From Flaccisagitta enflata (Eukaryota > Chaetognatha > Sagittoidea > Aphragmophora), in the NCBI GenBank assembly GCA_965153355.1, contig OZ231128.1, positions 10,106,001 through 10,170,000 of the forward strand: DNA of 64,000 bases, given 5' to 3'. Below, one piece after another: positions 12,246-22,874 of this stretch. Each line of letters starts with the position of its first letter. Position 1 is the first letter of the stretch. The position numbers and the translations under genes were made by a program. Below the pieces are notes generated by a model. The model worked only from the letters and a program-made list of their open reading frames with translations, made no database searches and was not told where the DNA came from.

Positions 12246-12689
12246 AGAGAGGAATCAGTTTATATTTTTCTCTTTATCTCTGAATCTTTATGTTTTCATA
12301 GTATTATATCTTAATATCTCTTTATCTTAATAATGTGTATGATAATATCTTACGTCTAAAGAGGACGCATCTATTGGACATCTCTTGGCCTTGTTATTGA
12401 GAAAACTGTCTCAAGATGATAATCTAGCTCGCTAACTCTACTGCTCTAGTGACGCTTTTCTGTTCTTATTGGGAAAACTGTCTCTAGATGATAGTCTAGC
12501 TAGCTGCTACCCAAAACATGCGATTTGGATTAGATAAAGATCCAATATAGGTCTCAGTTTTCGAGATATTATGTACTCGATATTAGTTTTCAGTTATACG
12601 TTATACGTTTCAGTTGTATGGCTCACAAGGCCCTCTTCTATATTTTTCAGTGTGGGTATAGGGAGGGATATTGTTCCACCTGTCATATT

Positions 12690-12905
12690 ACTTGCTCGAT
12701 ATTAGTTTTCAGTTATTTGCTATTTGATGAGTTATCAGTAATAATTGGATATCAAGTTATCAGTAATAAATCAGTATCAGTTATCAGTAATCAGTTATCA
12801 GTAATAAACCAGTATCAGTTTTCAGTAATAAATCAGTAATAAATATCAAGTTATCAGTGATAATTTGATATCAAGTAATAATTGGATATTAAGATTAAGA
12901 ATGAC
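12690..12905. repeat. degenerate ATCAGTAATA repeats
   Basis: Irregular repeats of ATCAGTTATCAGTAATAAAT and TTGATATCAAG, many self-complementary (TTGATATCAA). Confidence 0.7.
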
Positions 12906-13039
12906 ATTGACTTGATTATCAACATCAAATAGTATAAATTCAAATGCCACAACTTTGCTCTTGAAGGACATGAAAATAGAGGAAAAACAAACAGTACATA
13001 TGAAAAAAAAACAATTCACCCACCACGTAATCTGAGGTG

Positions 13040-13285
13040 AGATTAATACGCGGGGTATACTCGGGTATGCTTGGGTATGCTTGAGTATTGCTCAGGTATT
13101 GCTTGGGTATTACTTGGGTATTGCTTGGGAATGTTTGGGTATGCCCGGGTATTACTTTGGTTGGTATTGCTTTGGTATCGCTCAGGTATGCTTGGTCATT
13201 GCTTGGGTATTGCCTGGGTATTGCTAGGGTATTGCTAGGGTATTTCTTACATATGCTCGGGTATTGCTCGGGTATTAATCTCACA
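13040..13285. repeat. 11-bp minisatellite GGGTATTGCTT
   Basis: About 20 copies of GGGTATTGCTT/C, flanked by AGATTAATACGCGGGTATAC on the left and GGGTATTAATCTCAC on the right, so short inverted ends (GAGATTAATACC) bracket the array. Confidence 0.8.
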
Positions 13286-13289
13286 TTTT

Positions 13290-14440
13290 TCTACTAGAGA
13301 TTACCAGGTGTGACCATACCATCTTTCTTTTTGAATACTTATCTCTAGTAAAGACAGGTAAAAATGGGTACGCCATATCCTCCCATATAATCATGAATTG
13401 TCAGTTACTATCTTGAACAAAAGTATATCGGCAAGATCATTATCAGGCTGTTTATTCATCAAATAACTAGAAAAACCATAATTTGATCTTTGAGATTCTT
13501 TGTATCTTGTGAACAACAATAACGGCCTAAATTATCTTCATATGCTCTTAAAGAGATATTTTGAGAAAGGATGACACAGTCTTCCTCACACCTTCAGAGC
13601 AGAATTTTTTTATCCATATCCAATGATGCACAATACTTTCTCCACAGCTGCTTACTTACCAACCATCTGATCTATAACCGAGTTTGGAGTGACCATGGAA
13701 ATGACAAGGCGATCCTATGACATCAATGTAGCAGCCTTAAAGTCGGACAACAACCTTAAACTAAGAAAAAAATAGCACTTGGCCAAGTACCAAAAGCGAC
13801 AAGAAACAAAATACAATTTTTCCGCCATTTTCATTTGAAGTAGCATTCTTGTTTTTCCTGTCATTTCTAAACAAATTGAGCTACAAGAACGCGGTTGGTG
13901 GCACTAGATCAGAAATTCGATGTAGTTTCAGAATCTCACTGATTTTTATATGATTTTTTTATTTTTAGCAGAGATATGACCCAAAACGCTCGCCGATACA
14001 TATATTTTCTAGATAGTACAGTACGATGGGAGCAATGACGACCTAGACTGGAGGATAGATTTTAGGTATCTTAATTTTATTTGTATCATGAAATATTTGA
14101 GATCTAGGCTAATTAAAGGTTGCTCTATTGAGTGAAAATATTTGTTTCTCAAACTGTAAGGCAAACAATAAAAATCAAATAAAAAAAGTCCCTTTTCTAT
14201 ATTTTTTGAAGTATTCATAGTTCACACACAGATTCTGACACCATATCTTCTCTTTGCTTTAAAATCTAAAGTAAATGATGTTACATTGGCTTCATTTGAC
14301 GACACTCCTTCAATTTCTCACAAAAACATGAGAAATATCTTATAGAATAGCTGTTTCCTTTTTTATGGTTCGCAGTGTCGTGTCCATGAAATGCTATAGA
14401 CTAAGTAAAACATTGATTGTCTGTTCTTTGGTTAAACTAG
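13290..14440. other. AT-rich unique DNA, no gene recognised
   Basis: Nothing protein-like or RNA-like seen. 13845-13960 resembles the ends of the 5-kb fold-back element (CATTTCTAAACAAATTGAGC and ATTCGATGTAG), so an old relative may be buried here. Confidence 0.5.
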
Positions 14441-14441
14441 G

Positions 14442-14862
14442 GTCCTAACTTCAGGCGTTTTTTTTTGGAATTGACTCATGCACAAGAAATACATTAGAGA
14501 TAAGGTCCTTACCTTCCATCTTACACTTTTGGAAGGTCCGAATAAGGTCGGGGATGATTCGACCACGGAGGTCAAAGGTCAAGGGGTCACAAGGGGACCC
14601 CCTATAGGTGGTCAAAATTTCAAAATGGGAATTTTTCTTTTCTGAAAGCAGATTTGGATTCTCCTCAAAAAATTGGCTGAAGAATCCACTTTTCTTTTTT
14701 TCATTTTTTGATTATAAATAGGTCAAAAAGGGGGTCAAAGGTCATAAAAGACCCCCAAATTGAGCCTTCGAACCATTTTTTTGGTATAAATTTCAAAATA
14801 GGAATATCGCTATTTTGAGAGCAGATTTGAATTCTTCTTAAAAAAGTAGCTGAAGAATCTAC
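14442..14862 (+). repeat. outer inverted arm, left
   Basis: Inverted partner of 24911-25325; for example CATGCACAAGAAATACATTA here and its complement at about 25273-25292. It contains an internal tandem of about 170 bp (GGTCAAAGGTCA, AAAATTTCAAAATGG, GAATTCTTCTCAAA) repeated up to about 15010. Confidence 0.8.
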
Positions 14863-15012
14863 TCTTCTTTTTTACATTTTCCAATTTTTAGTGAGGCAAA
14901 AGGGGGTTAAAGGTCACAAAAGACCCCTGAATCGAACCTTTGAGCCATTTTTTGGTTAAAAATTTCAAAATGGTAATTTTGTTAATTTGAAAGCCGATTT
15001 GAATTCTTCTCA

Positions 15013-15210
15013 AACAAGGCCGCATACACGGCTACCCTAGTTGCGTGCAGGTGGGCAGGGGCAGTGATGAAATTGACCAACCAAGGCAGTTGGGCAGGAG
15101 CAGTAACCCCAAACCGCCTGTAAAACACCAAAAGCAAGCACGTATGGACCAACGGACGATCTTTGATTTGACCAACAGGATGGGTTGCAGAGTCGTGGTG
15201 GCACGTGACT
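15013..15210 (+). mobile_element. family A short dispersed element (degraded)
   Basis: Begins ACAAGGCCGCATACACGGCT; ends TGCAGAGTCGTGGTGGCACG plus TGACT. It sits precisely between CTTCTCAAA and AAAGTAGCTG, which are adjacent in the neighbouring tandem copy at 14831-14860, so the uninterrupted insertion site is visible in the same window. The inner GGTTGGGCAGG motif is present twice. Confidence 0.7.
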
Positions 15211-15362
15211 GGAAAGTAGCTGAAACATCTACTTCCTTTTTCCATTTTTGGTAAAAGTAAAGCCAATAAGGGGAGAAGGAATTACCCCAAAATTGACCTA
15301 ACAATGGAAACATGGGTCTTAAATTTACCCCCAACCTGTATTTTGGTTTTCTTTCAGGGGCA

Positions 15363-15560
15363 GGGCCGCATTATAAGGGGTGTATATAATTTAATGGTTT
15401 TTGATTTTATTCCCCCCCCCCTCCACCTTCCTTTGATTTTATTCCCCACTATGCGTCGCGTCAAATTACAAAATCTATGATTTCCTTCCCCTAAAAGTAG
15501 TAAAACAGTATATTATAGGTTCAAATAGTTTTAAAATGTGTTGTAGTAATCAGTTACTAC
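15363..15560. repeat. dispersed repeat shared with 51945-52110
   Basis: Contains GGGGTGTATATAATTTAATG, TTTGATTTTATTCCCC next to a C run, TGCGTCGCGTCAAATTACA and CTTCCCC. The same order of words occurs at 51945-52110 (GGGGTGTATATGATTCC, CCCCCCCTGCCTTTGATTTT, ACGCATCGCGTCGCG). Nature unknown. Confidence 0.6.
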
Positions 15561-15667
15561 CATTTGGAAGGGAGGAATACTCAATCATACACGCCTGTAA
15601 TATTATTCCCAAAACTGGAAGCATGAAATTAAGCATGAAAACTGGCTAGCAAAATTGAGATATTTAA

Positions 15668-15880
15668 AACAAGGCCAATACACGGCCCAAGTCATGGGTG
15701 GGCAGGAGTAGTGCTGAAGGTCACTAGGGCATTTGGGCAGGAGCCGTATGCTCAAAAGCTAAAAATGTAAAAAGTAAAAGGGACCGACTGACCGACTCCA
15801 CCGGACCGGACTGGACCAACTGACCAACCGACCAACTGACAGACCAACATAAAGGGTGTAGAGTCATGCAGGCGCACTAA
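15668..15880 (+). mobile_element. family A short dispersed element
   Basis: Begins AAGGCCAATACACGGCCC (5' stem GGCC/GGCC) and ends GGTGTAGAGTCATGCAGGCG plus CACTAAAAA; the 3' hairpin is decayed. A long GACCGACTGACC tract is inside. It directly abuts the next family A copy. Confidence 0.75.
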
Positions 15881-16033
15881 AAACAAGGCCGATACGCCCA
15901 TAAAGTTGTGGACAGGAGGCGGGCAGAAATGCGCGTTTTCCCACTTTTCGACTTGTGTCCACGGCCGGACCTACAGACCAATAGACGGACGAACGGACAA
16001 AGCCTCTTATAAAGTTGCCTGTCCGCAACTAGT
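15881..16033 (+). mobile_element. family A element, AGTTGC subfamily
   Basis: Begins ACAAGGCCGATACGCCC; the middle reads GGGCAGAAATGCGCG and GACGGACGAACGGAC; it ends AAAGTTGCCTGTCCGCAACT, giving stem AGTTGC/GCAACT. Head-to-tail neighbour of the previous copy. Confidence 0.75.
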
Positions 16034-16643
16034 AATTGGATTTGTCCAACAATACAAATTTTTTTTTACATTTATCAAGACAAGAAGCATATATGCAAGA
16101 CAAAATCTGCAAAGTGCTGTAGGACGCAAGTCACACGACATTGATCATTCAGCATTCCGTTCTCACTTAGCATTGATCAGATACTGTATACGTACGAGTA
16201 CTTAAGCACTGCTTTACCTTTAAGAAAAAAATGTCCATTCACTGCACCCCAACATGTTACAGATTAAATTCTACCAGTAATGGTAGGCATTGATCATTTT
16301 TTAACAAGCTTTTTTTCAGTCACTGCAAATCATTTTATTTTTTAGATCAAATCAAGGGCAATTAATCGTATGTATTGAGAGCACTGAAAATCAGAGAAAA
16401 AAAAAGACTGAGCCAATCTAGCAAGATGAGCTAAAATGCTCAAAATCACTCAACCAGACAATCAACTGAGCTCATTGACATGCTTTTTTGTATGTGCATG
16501 CTCACATCAATACAATAAAAAACATATTTGTCTCGATTATGTAAAGAAGTCCAAGACTGACATCGATTTTTTTTCCTGAATAACCAATTTACATCAGCTC
16601 TTGACATTAGTTCAGTGTAGATGGTGTCCGTGCGACTTGATTC

Positions 16644-16841
16644 ATGAATAAATCAATGTTTTCCTGTGAAGAAGATTGCATGGAGAGAGCCAATCAGACA
16701 GACAGACGCGAGGTGAAAGAGACTCGACTTTTTTCAAATCATGTTTTCAAAACAGTAATGCTTCAAATATGTCTGTCACTAATTGTGCTTTTGCATATCG
16801 CCATATCGGTTTCCCCTTTTCCTCACATCAACTATTCTTGA
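16644..16841 (+). CDS. 65-codon ORF with a hydrophobic C-terminal half, in palindrome arm
   Basis: Starts at ATGAATAAATCAATG. Residues 1-40 are polar (Cys-rich start, charged middle); residues 41-58 are hydrophobic (MLQICLSLIVLLHIAISV). The same ORF is intact in the other arm (22875-23072), with one visible amino-acid change near the start. No family recognised. Conservation in both arms may reflect arm homogenisation, not function. Confidence 0.2.
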   Translation: MNKSMFSCEEDCMERANQTDRREVKETRLFSNHVFKTVMLQICLSLIVLLHIAISVSPFPHINYS

Positions 16842-16960
16842 TACAAGATCTTCCACTGGTCAACCTCTCAACTATCCTTGTTCGTCCTTCCGTCCGTCCA
16901 TCCATCTGCCTTTCTATCCATCCGTTTTTCCGTCAAACTTTATTTTTCTTACTTTTTGGG

Positions 16961-17480
16961 CAGTGGCCCCGAAAGGGACGATATCCTGTAGAACTCAGGG
17001 AACCTTCGTTTGTTCGTTTGTTCATTCGTTTGTCCATCCGTCCGTTCCCCCCCTACCCTTATCGGGCCTCTCAGGCCTCAACCTGGGTACTGAGACCTCA
17101 AACCAGCCTCGCAGGCCCAAATCCAGCCTCAGGCTCAAATCCAGCCCTCAGGCCTCACTCAAATCCAGCCTCTCAAGCCTCCCAAATCCAGCCTCTTAGG
17201 CCTCAAATCCAGCCTCTCAAGTCTCAAATCCTAGCCTTTCAGGCCTCAAACCTGGTCTGTCAGGCCTCAAATTTGGCTTCTGGGGCCTCAAATCCAAATT
17301 TTCAGGGCTAGCTATCTCAAGCTTCCGATTGACATTCTCAGGCCTCACATCAGCCTTCTTGGACCTCGGTTAAGGCTCTTGAAGGCCTTCAGTCAGCATC
17401 TCATCCAATTCTGAGACAGGAAAAACAAAAATTCCCTGTGTTCCACAGGACATTGTCCTTCGGCCCGCTGCCTTGCTTCC
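16961..17480. repeat. family B fold-back unit (left palindrome arm)
   Basis: Left side GGGCAGTGGCCCCGAAAGGG with CCTGTAGAACTCAGGG; right side CCCTGTGTTCCACAGGACAT with CGGCCCGCTGCC. Between them lie CCGTCCGTCC-type runs and a degenerate array of CTCAGGCCTCAAATCCAGC. Its mirror copy is at about 22258-22770. Confidence 0.7.
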
Positions 17481-17631
17481 TCTTACTCCAATTCATAATC
17501 ACCAAAGCAGCACTGGTACGCTGACACCTGGGTATCGCTGACAACATATTGCCCTTGGGCGACCTGTTAAGTCATTTTTATTCATATTAGGTTATTTCTA
17601 GTCATCTTAAGTCATAAGGGAGGATGCATCT

Positions 17632-17804
17632 AACAAGGCCAATACCAGTTGCAGACGGGTTGGCAGGGGCGAAAATGCGCGTTTTTACATTTTTCAACTC
17701 GTGCTCATGGACCGACAGACCAACGGACAGACCAATGAACCGACGGACGGATAGACCAATGGACGGACAAAGGCTCTCAGAGTTGCTTGTCCGCAACTAA
17801 AAAG
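17632..17804 (+). mobile_element. family A element, AGTTGC subfamily
   Basis: Starts AACAAGGCCAATACCAG and ends GAGTTGCTTGTCCGCAACTA plus AAAAG (stem AGTTGC/GCAACT). Present in mirror image at 21926-22098, so it was inserted before the inner arms were formed or was copied with them. Confidence 0.8.
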
Positions 17805-18415
17805 AAAACTAGTGGATACAAAGAAAATAGATGAAATTGGACTCGTTTACATGTGTGCAAGCGCTAAACAGTAATGTCAAAAAGCTCATTTGCATATTGC
17901 AGTAATTCATAATTTTTCGCGATAACGCATAGACGTAATCCTTAACATCGATAATTATATCCTAAATGTCTTAGAGTATGTATACATCTAGCGAAAAATC
18001 TTTTTTCTACACGTTTTTGTAATCATCATAGATTTTATTGACCTTCATAATTTCGTTTTTTACTCTCTTTTCAACCCTTGGTTGAAAACGGCCTATGTTC
18101 ATATTATAAAATTTTGAAGTAATTCTGCTACTAGAGATTACGCTGACCCACTGACACAATATGTCCTTGGTCGAATCATTCCACTTAACAGATGACCTTG
18201 ATAGTTTCCAAACTTGAACTACACATACACAACTTGCTTTAACTCTTTGTGCATCTCAATCGCTCGCGAAGTTAGGCCGCTAGTTAAACTTTGTGTCCCA
18301 AGATTTTAGCTCTGAGCGCAAAAACAGGAAATTGTGTCAAGTATCATGTCAGTTATTTCAATATCAAAAATTGGTTGCTTTGATTTATTGTTTTTCCGAC
18401 GCTATCCAAAACATA

Positions 18416-18854
18416 CTACGCGAATCAAAAAAAAAGCCGCACCCTTTTGTAGCTAAGTGAAAAGCCGCACCCTTTTGTAGCTAAGTGAAAGAGACACAAG
18501 AAATCAATTCAAAATTTTTTTGTTCAACTGATTTTAAAGATTTTTGAATTTTCTTTCATTCTAGACCAATCCCAGGTCTGTATCTCAAACTGTTTAGGAG
18601 ATAGAGCTTGCCAAAGTGAACCTCTCTTTTGCAAAAATGCTCATTTTTCAATAGGATTGCAAAACTGAAAGTGGCAATGTTTCTACTCTTTTTTATGCCA
18701 TTTCTAAACGAATAAAGCTAGAAATACCAGATTGGAGCCAAATGAAAGATCTTTTTGAGATCTTCAAAATGGTCTAAGATTTTGTTTGATTATTTTGAAG
18801 TTTGATATGATAAATTGCCATTTAAAAGTGCGGCTTTTTTTATGATTCGCGTAG
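18416..18854. mobile_element. 439-bp MITE with TA target duplication
   Basis: Terminal inverted repeats of about 27 bp: left begins CTACGCGAATCA, an A-run, then GCCGCAC; right ends GTGCGGC, a T-run, ATGATTCGCGTAG. The element is flanked by TA on both sides (18414-18415 and 18855-18856), as in Tc1/mariner-type elements. No transposase ORF, hence non-autonomous. Just inside the left end is a 30-bp tandem duplication (AGCCGCACCCTTTTGTAGC). Confidence 0.82.
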
Positions 18855-19114
18855 TATTTTCAAGCTCTATCGATCACGGCCACTACCGGGATTGTAGAAG
18901 CTGACAATTGGCCGTAACGCTACTATCTTACAAGCAGTTGAATTCAGTTTCAAAGCAAAATCAGCAGAGTCTCACGCGACAAGCGAAGCTTGTTCAAGCC
19001 CTAGAGCAAGATGAGTGATGATTTAGACATCCAAATTTTTATTGGAAGTTCAGGTAAATCACATTAAAGGTGTTTCGGCTTAACTTATTTCTATTTGCTT
19101 TTTTTTCTGTTTTT

Positions 19115-20046
19115 CAGTAAACACCCCACAAAACGCTACCAAAGAAAACATCATATAAATGTCATATTTTAGGTTCTAGAAATGATAACCCATTTCTGAA
19201 AAATAAGGTCGGATACACAGCAATCCAGTTGCTGACGGTTGGGCAGGAGCAGTAATGCGAATACCACTCGCCATTCAAAAATGTGACGGACGGACCAACG
19301 GACGGATGGACCAACGGACCGATGGACGCACCAACTGACAGGGCAAGGTGTAGAGTCACGTGTCCGCGACTAAAAAGTTCAAGAAAGCTGGTTTGAACCG
19401 ATATGATACAAAGTAAGTGAACACAAATTCAAAATTGTGGCTGTACTGTAGCATTGAAGGAAACTGAAAAGATAGCGAGACATGCTTTTTCTGTCTCGTG
19501 AGTTTTGTAGTGTTTACAGTGATTTTGATGAAATTTGTCAACCTACTGAGCTGAAACCCTGGAGCTTGAATCAAAGATACAAAAAATAAGTAAATTACTA
19601 AGCTGTAATCATATATATGATCAAAAATTAGCCTATCAAAGGCCAAAAACAATATTTTTGGTCTTGCAGTCCTCATGAAAACGTATTATTTTGATAGTTA
19701 TTTGATCAGAAACTCACGAAACATTTCTGATACTAAATCTATTTAAATACATCTTCACTTTGAGACCGTTTCTAGCAGTAAAGAACAATTTGTTGATATG
19801 GTAGTAAAACATTAAACCTAGCGGGACCCATACTGGTTTCCTGAAGAAAAATAACAAATTTTTTTCTAAAAAATTGCGCATATTTCACTCATTCAGTAAA
19901 GATCATTTATTCAAAATCCAATTTGTCACTGATACAGAGTTTTTACTGACAAAATCGGTTTGAAAGTTCTTCCAGGAACTTTTTTTCAAAATTAGATTAT
20001 TTTTTCTAGAAGTTTTCTTTGGTGGCTTTCTGCGGGGTACTCCCTG
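19115..20046. mobile_element. inverted-repeat element of about 930 bp (probable)
   Basis: The left end CAGTAAACACCCCACAAAAC and the right end (reverse complement CAGGGAGTACCCCGCAGAAA) align over about 35 bp without gaps, both continuing CACCAAAGAAAAC or TACCAAAGAAAAC. It contains a family A copy (19201-19376) and AT-rich DNA without an ORF. No convincing target duplication, so class is unassigned. Confidence 0.5.
19201..19376 (+). mobile_element. family A short dispersed element
   Basis: Starts ATAAGGTCGGATACACAGC, includes CGGTTGGGCAGGAGCAGTAA and GGACGGACCAACGGACGGA, and ends GTAGAGTCACGTGTCCGCGA plus CTAAAAAG. Confidence 0.8.
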
Positions 20047-20187
20047 TATTTCAGTTTAAATAAAAGTTTTATCTATTCATTTTATTTATTTTTTTTCTTT
20101 TCTTGCATTTTTCGGGGATTCTATCAAAATGTTAACAAAAGGACATTTTATTGTACACAAGATTTGGCCCATTCGAGGCCTAGAAAA

Positions 20188-20336
20188 ACAAGGTAAAAAA
20201 CATGGCAAGGCAAGACAGTCGCGGATGGTTGGGCAGGGGCCGTGATGCGAAAACCGCTCGCAATTCGAAAATATTTGGGACGGACTGACGGACCGACACG
20301 GCAAGGTGTAAAGTCGCGTGTCCGCGACTAAAAAAT
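20188..20336 (+). mobile_element. family A short dispersed element
   Basis: Contains CAGTCGCGGATGGTTGGGCA and ends AAAGTCGCGTGTCCGCGACT plus AAAAAA. It ends about 40 bp before the start of the receptor-like ORF, so it may lie in that gene's promoter, intron or 5' leader. Confidence 0.78.
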
Positions 20337-20375
20337 GGGAATCATATCAACTCTTAATAAAAGAGCTTCTTTTTT

Positions 20376-21320
20376 ATGAGACTCGTTGCCGAAAAACTAA
20401 ATTCATTTCATTTCTTATTTGTTAAAATTGAAGTTGAGCGGAGAGTTTACTTGATGGCCACAGCAACGATCATCTGCCTCGCTGTAGATTTGTCCTTCAT
20501 CTTGACAACTGCGTTCACCATCCCAAAAGGATTTTTCAAATTCATCATTTCATTGATATCCTCGATTCGCATCACTTGCTTTATCTTTCTAGTCGTGGAC
20601 ATAACGGCATATTTTTTCCCCATCCCTCTAGTAGATGGTTTTACATTGTCATCATATCTCGACATTCTTTTTCTCCTGAGGGCGTTTTCTCATTTAGCCT
20701 ATTCAATTCATCGATGCATTCTCACGCAGGCATGGCCGGGTTTAGAGAAGTTTAACAATCTTTTTTGCCTCATGTGTTATATGGCATTGTCCGTCATGAT
20801 TACAGCTCTAGCCAGCTTTGAACATATTCTACTTATTTTTCGACAGTTAATTAGTATGTCAGAAAATGAAAAATATGTGGTAATCATTATGAGAGGGATA
20901 CTCCACGCGCTTACCCCTTTTGTAACTACAAGCTTGAGTATCTATTTCAGTTTTTGTACCTTGAAAAAGTTACGTAAAGCCACAACATTCATGAAGACAT
21001 TGGGACAAAACAACACTGTAGTGATTAGGATCGCGGAATTGACAAGATTGCAAATGTTTAGCGTTGCGTTAATGTTTGTACAGATAATGTCTTTATGTAT
21101 AGCATTTGTGCATTCCGCACTGGCACTGGGAACTGGTCTGTACGTATACACGAATATCGTTATGCAGGATCCGATAGAAGACATTATATACGATGTACTT
21201 GAAGCGATCCCCTTAGTAGCGCTGTTTTTGAGTAGTCTTGTATTTGTGGGTTCTCACTTCTTCTTCTTGAATGCGTTTTCCTTGACTCCCTGTTGCACGG
21301 TAAACGGAATTGACTCCTAA
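20376..21320 (+). CDS. seven-transmembrane receptor-like protein (divergent GPCR candidate)
   Basis: Uninterrupted 314-codon ORF from ATGAGACTC to TAA in AT-rich DNA. By eye it has seven hydrophobic segments at about residues 26-48, 54-83, 91-115, 129-155, 167-195, 226-256 and 273-301. After segment 3 comes HLAYSIHRCILTQAWPGL, in the place of the DRY region of rhodopsin-class receptors; after segment 5 a basic loop (KKLRK); after segment 7 a short tail with two adjacent Cys (306-307), possible palmitoylation sites. The N-terminus is short and basic, with no signal peptide. The ligand is unknown; short single-exon receptors of this sort are often chemosensory (inference). An upstream exon could exist: ATTTGTTAAAATTGAAG at about 20416-20432 sits before segment 1, and a later Met (residue 27) is an alternative start. 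It lies in the spacer of a large inverted repeat. Confidence 0.7.
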   Translation: MRLVAEKLNSFHFLFVKIEVERRVYLMATATIICLAVDLSFILTTAFTIPKGFFKFIISLISSIRITCFIFLVVDITAYFFPIPLVDGFTLSSYLDILFLLRAFSHLAYSIHRCILTQAWPGLEKFNNLFCLMCYMALSVMITALASFEHILLIFRQLISMSENEKYVVIIMRGILHALTPFVTTSLSIYFSFCTLKKLRKATTFMKTLGQNNTVVIRIAELTRLQMFSVALMFVQIMSLCIAFVHSALALGTGLYVYTNIVMQDPIEDIIYDVLEAIPLVALFLSSLVFVGSHFFFLNAFSLTPCCTVNGIDS

Positions 21321-21925
21321 AGGAGAAAAATTAGTAAATCAATTACTTTTTACTGATGATTATTTATCAGTAAATCAATGGTTGTAGTTGGAATTGATGT
21401 AGTTGTCGTAGTTAGCGCCCATAGCGCCCATAGCGCCCATAGCCCATAGAGGCCTAACTTCATGAGCGATTGAGATGCACAAAGAGTTAAAGCAAGTTGT
21501 GTATGTGTAGTTCAAGTTTGGAAACTATCAAGGTCATCTGTTATGTGGAATGATTCGACCAAGGACATATTGTGTCAGTGGGTCAGCGTAATCTCTAGTA
21601 GCAGAATTACTTCAAAATTTTATAATATGAACATAGGCCGTTTTCAACCAAGGGTTGAAAAGAGAGTAAAAAACGAAATTATGAAGGTCAATAAAATCTA
21701 TGATGATTACAAAAACGTGTAGAAAAAAGATTTTTCGCTAGATGTATACATACTCTAAGACATTTAGGATATAATTATCGATGTTAAGGATTACGTCTAT
21801 GCGTTATCGCGAAAAATTATGAATTACTGCAATATGCAAATGAGCTTTTTGACATTACTGTTTAGCGCTTGCACACATGTAAACGAGTCCAATTTCATTT
21901 ATTTTCTTTGTATCCACTAGTTTTC

Positions 21926-22098
21926 TTTTTAGTTGCGGACAAGCAACTCTGAGAGCCTTTGTCCGTCCATTGGTCTATCCGTCCGTCGGTTCATTGGTCT
22001 GTCCGTTGGTCTGTCGGTCCATGAGCACGAGTTGAAAAATGTAAAAACGCGCATTTTCGCCCCTGCCAACCCGTCTGCAACTGGTATTGGCCTTGTTA
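21926..22098 (-). mobile_element. family A element, AGTTGC subfamily (mirror of 17632-17804)
   Basis: On the minus strand it starts AACAAGGCCAATACCAG and ends with stem AGTTGC/GCAACT and AAAAAG. Same flanks as in the left arm. Confidence 0.8.
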
Positions 22099-22257
22099 GA
22101 TGCATCCTCCCTTATGACTTAAGATGACTAGAAATAACCTAATATGAATAAAAATGACTTAACAGGTCGCCCAAGGGCAATATGTTGTCAGCGATACCCG
22201 TTGTCAGCGATACCCGTTGCCCTGCTTTGAGTGATTATGAATTGGAGTGAGGGGAAG

Positions 22258-22770
22258 CAAGGCAGCGGCCCCGAAGGGGACAATGTCCTGTGGAACACAG
22301 GGGGAATTTTGTTTTTCCTGTCTCAAGAATTGGATGAGATGCTGACTGAAGGCCTTCAAGAGGCTTAACTGATGTCCAGGAAGGCTGATATAAGGCCTGA
22401 GAATGTCAATCGGAAGCTTGAGATAGCTGGCCCTGAGAATTTGGATTTAAGAACTGAGAGGCCAGGTTTGAGGCCTGAGAGGCTGGATTTGAGACTTGAG
22501 AGGCTGGATTTGAGGCCTTAGAGGCTGGTTTTGAGGCCTGAGAGGCTGGATTTGAGGCCTGAGAGGCTGGATTTGAGGCCTGAGAGGCTGGATTTGAGGC
22601 CTGCGAGGCTGGATTTGAGGTCTCAGTACCCAGGTTGAGGCCTGAGAGGCCCGATAAGGGTAGGGGGGGAACGGACGGATGGACAAACGAATGAACAAAC
22701 GAACAAACGAAGGTTCCCTGAGTTCTACAGGATATCGTCCCTTTCGGGGCCACTGCCCAAAAAGTAAGAA
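22258..22770. repeat. family B fold-back unit (right palindrome arm)
   Basis: Left side GGCAGCGGCCCCGAAGGGGA with CCTGTGGAACACAGGG; right side CCCTGAGTTCTACAGGATAT ending GGGGCCACTGCCC. The inner array GGCCTGAGAGGCTGGATTTG has about seven copies here versus fewer, decayed ones in the left arm, showing array turnover after the arms formed. Confidence 0.72.
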
Positions 22771-22874
22771 AAATAAAGTTTGACGGAAAAACGGATGGAT
22801 AGAAAGGCAGATGGATGGACGGACGGAAGGACGAACAAGGATAGTTGAGAGGTTGACCAGTGGAAGATCTTGTA

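Larger units (their letters stand above)
16567..18278 (+). repeat. inner inverted arm, left (1.7 kb)
   Basis: Near-identical to the reverse complement of 21451-23147. It carries a small ORF (16644-16841), a family B unit (about 16961-17480), the degenerate CCAAATCCAGCCTC array, a family A element (17632-17804) and unique DNA up to GTTAGGCC. The right arm has extra copies of the 21-bp array unit, the main length difference. Confidence 0.85.
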
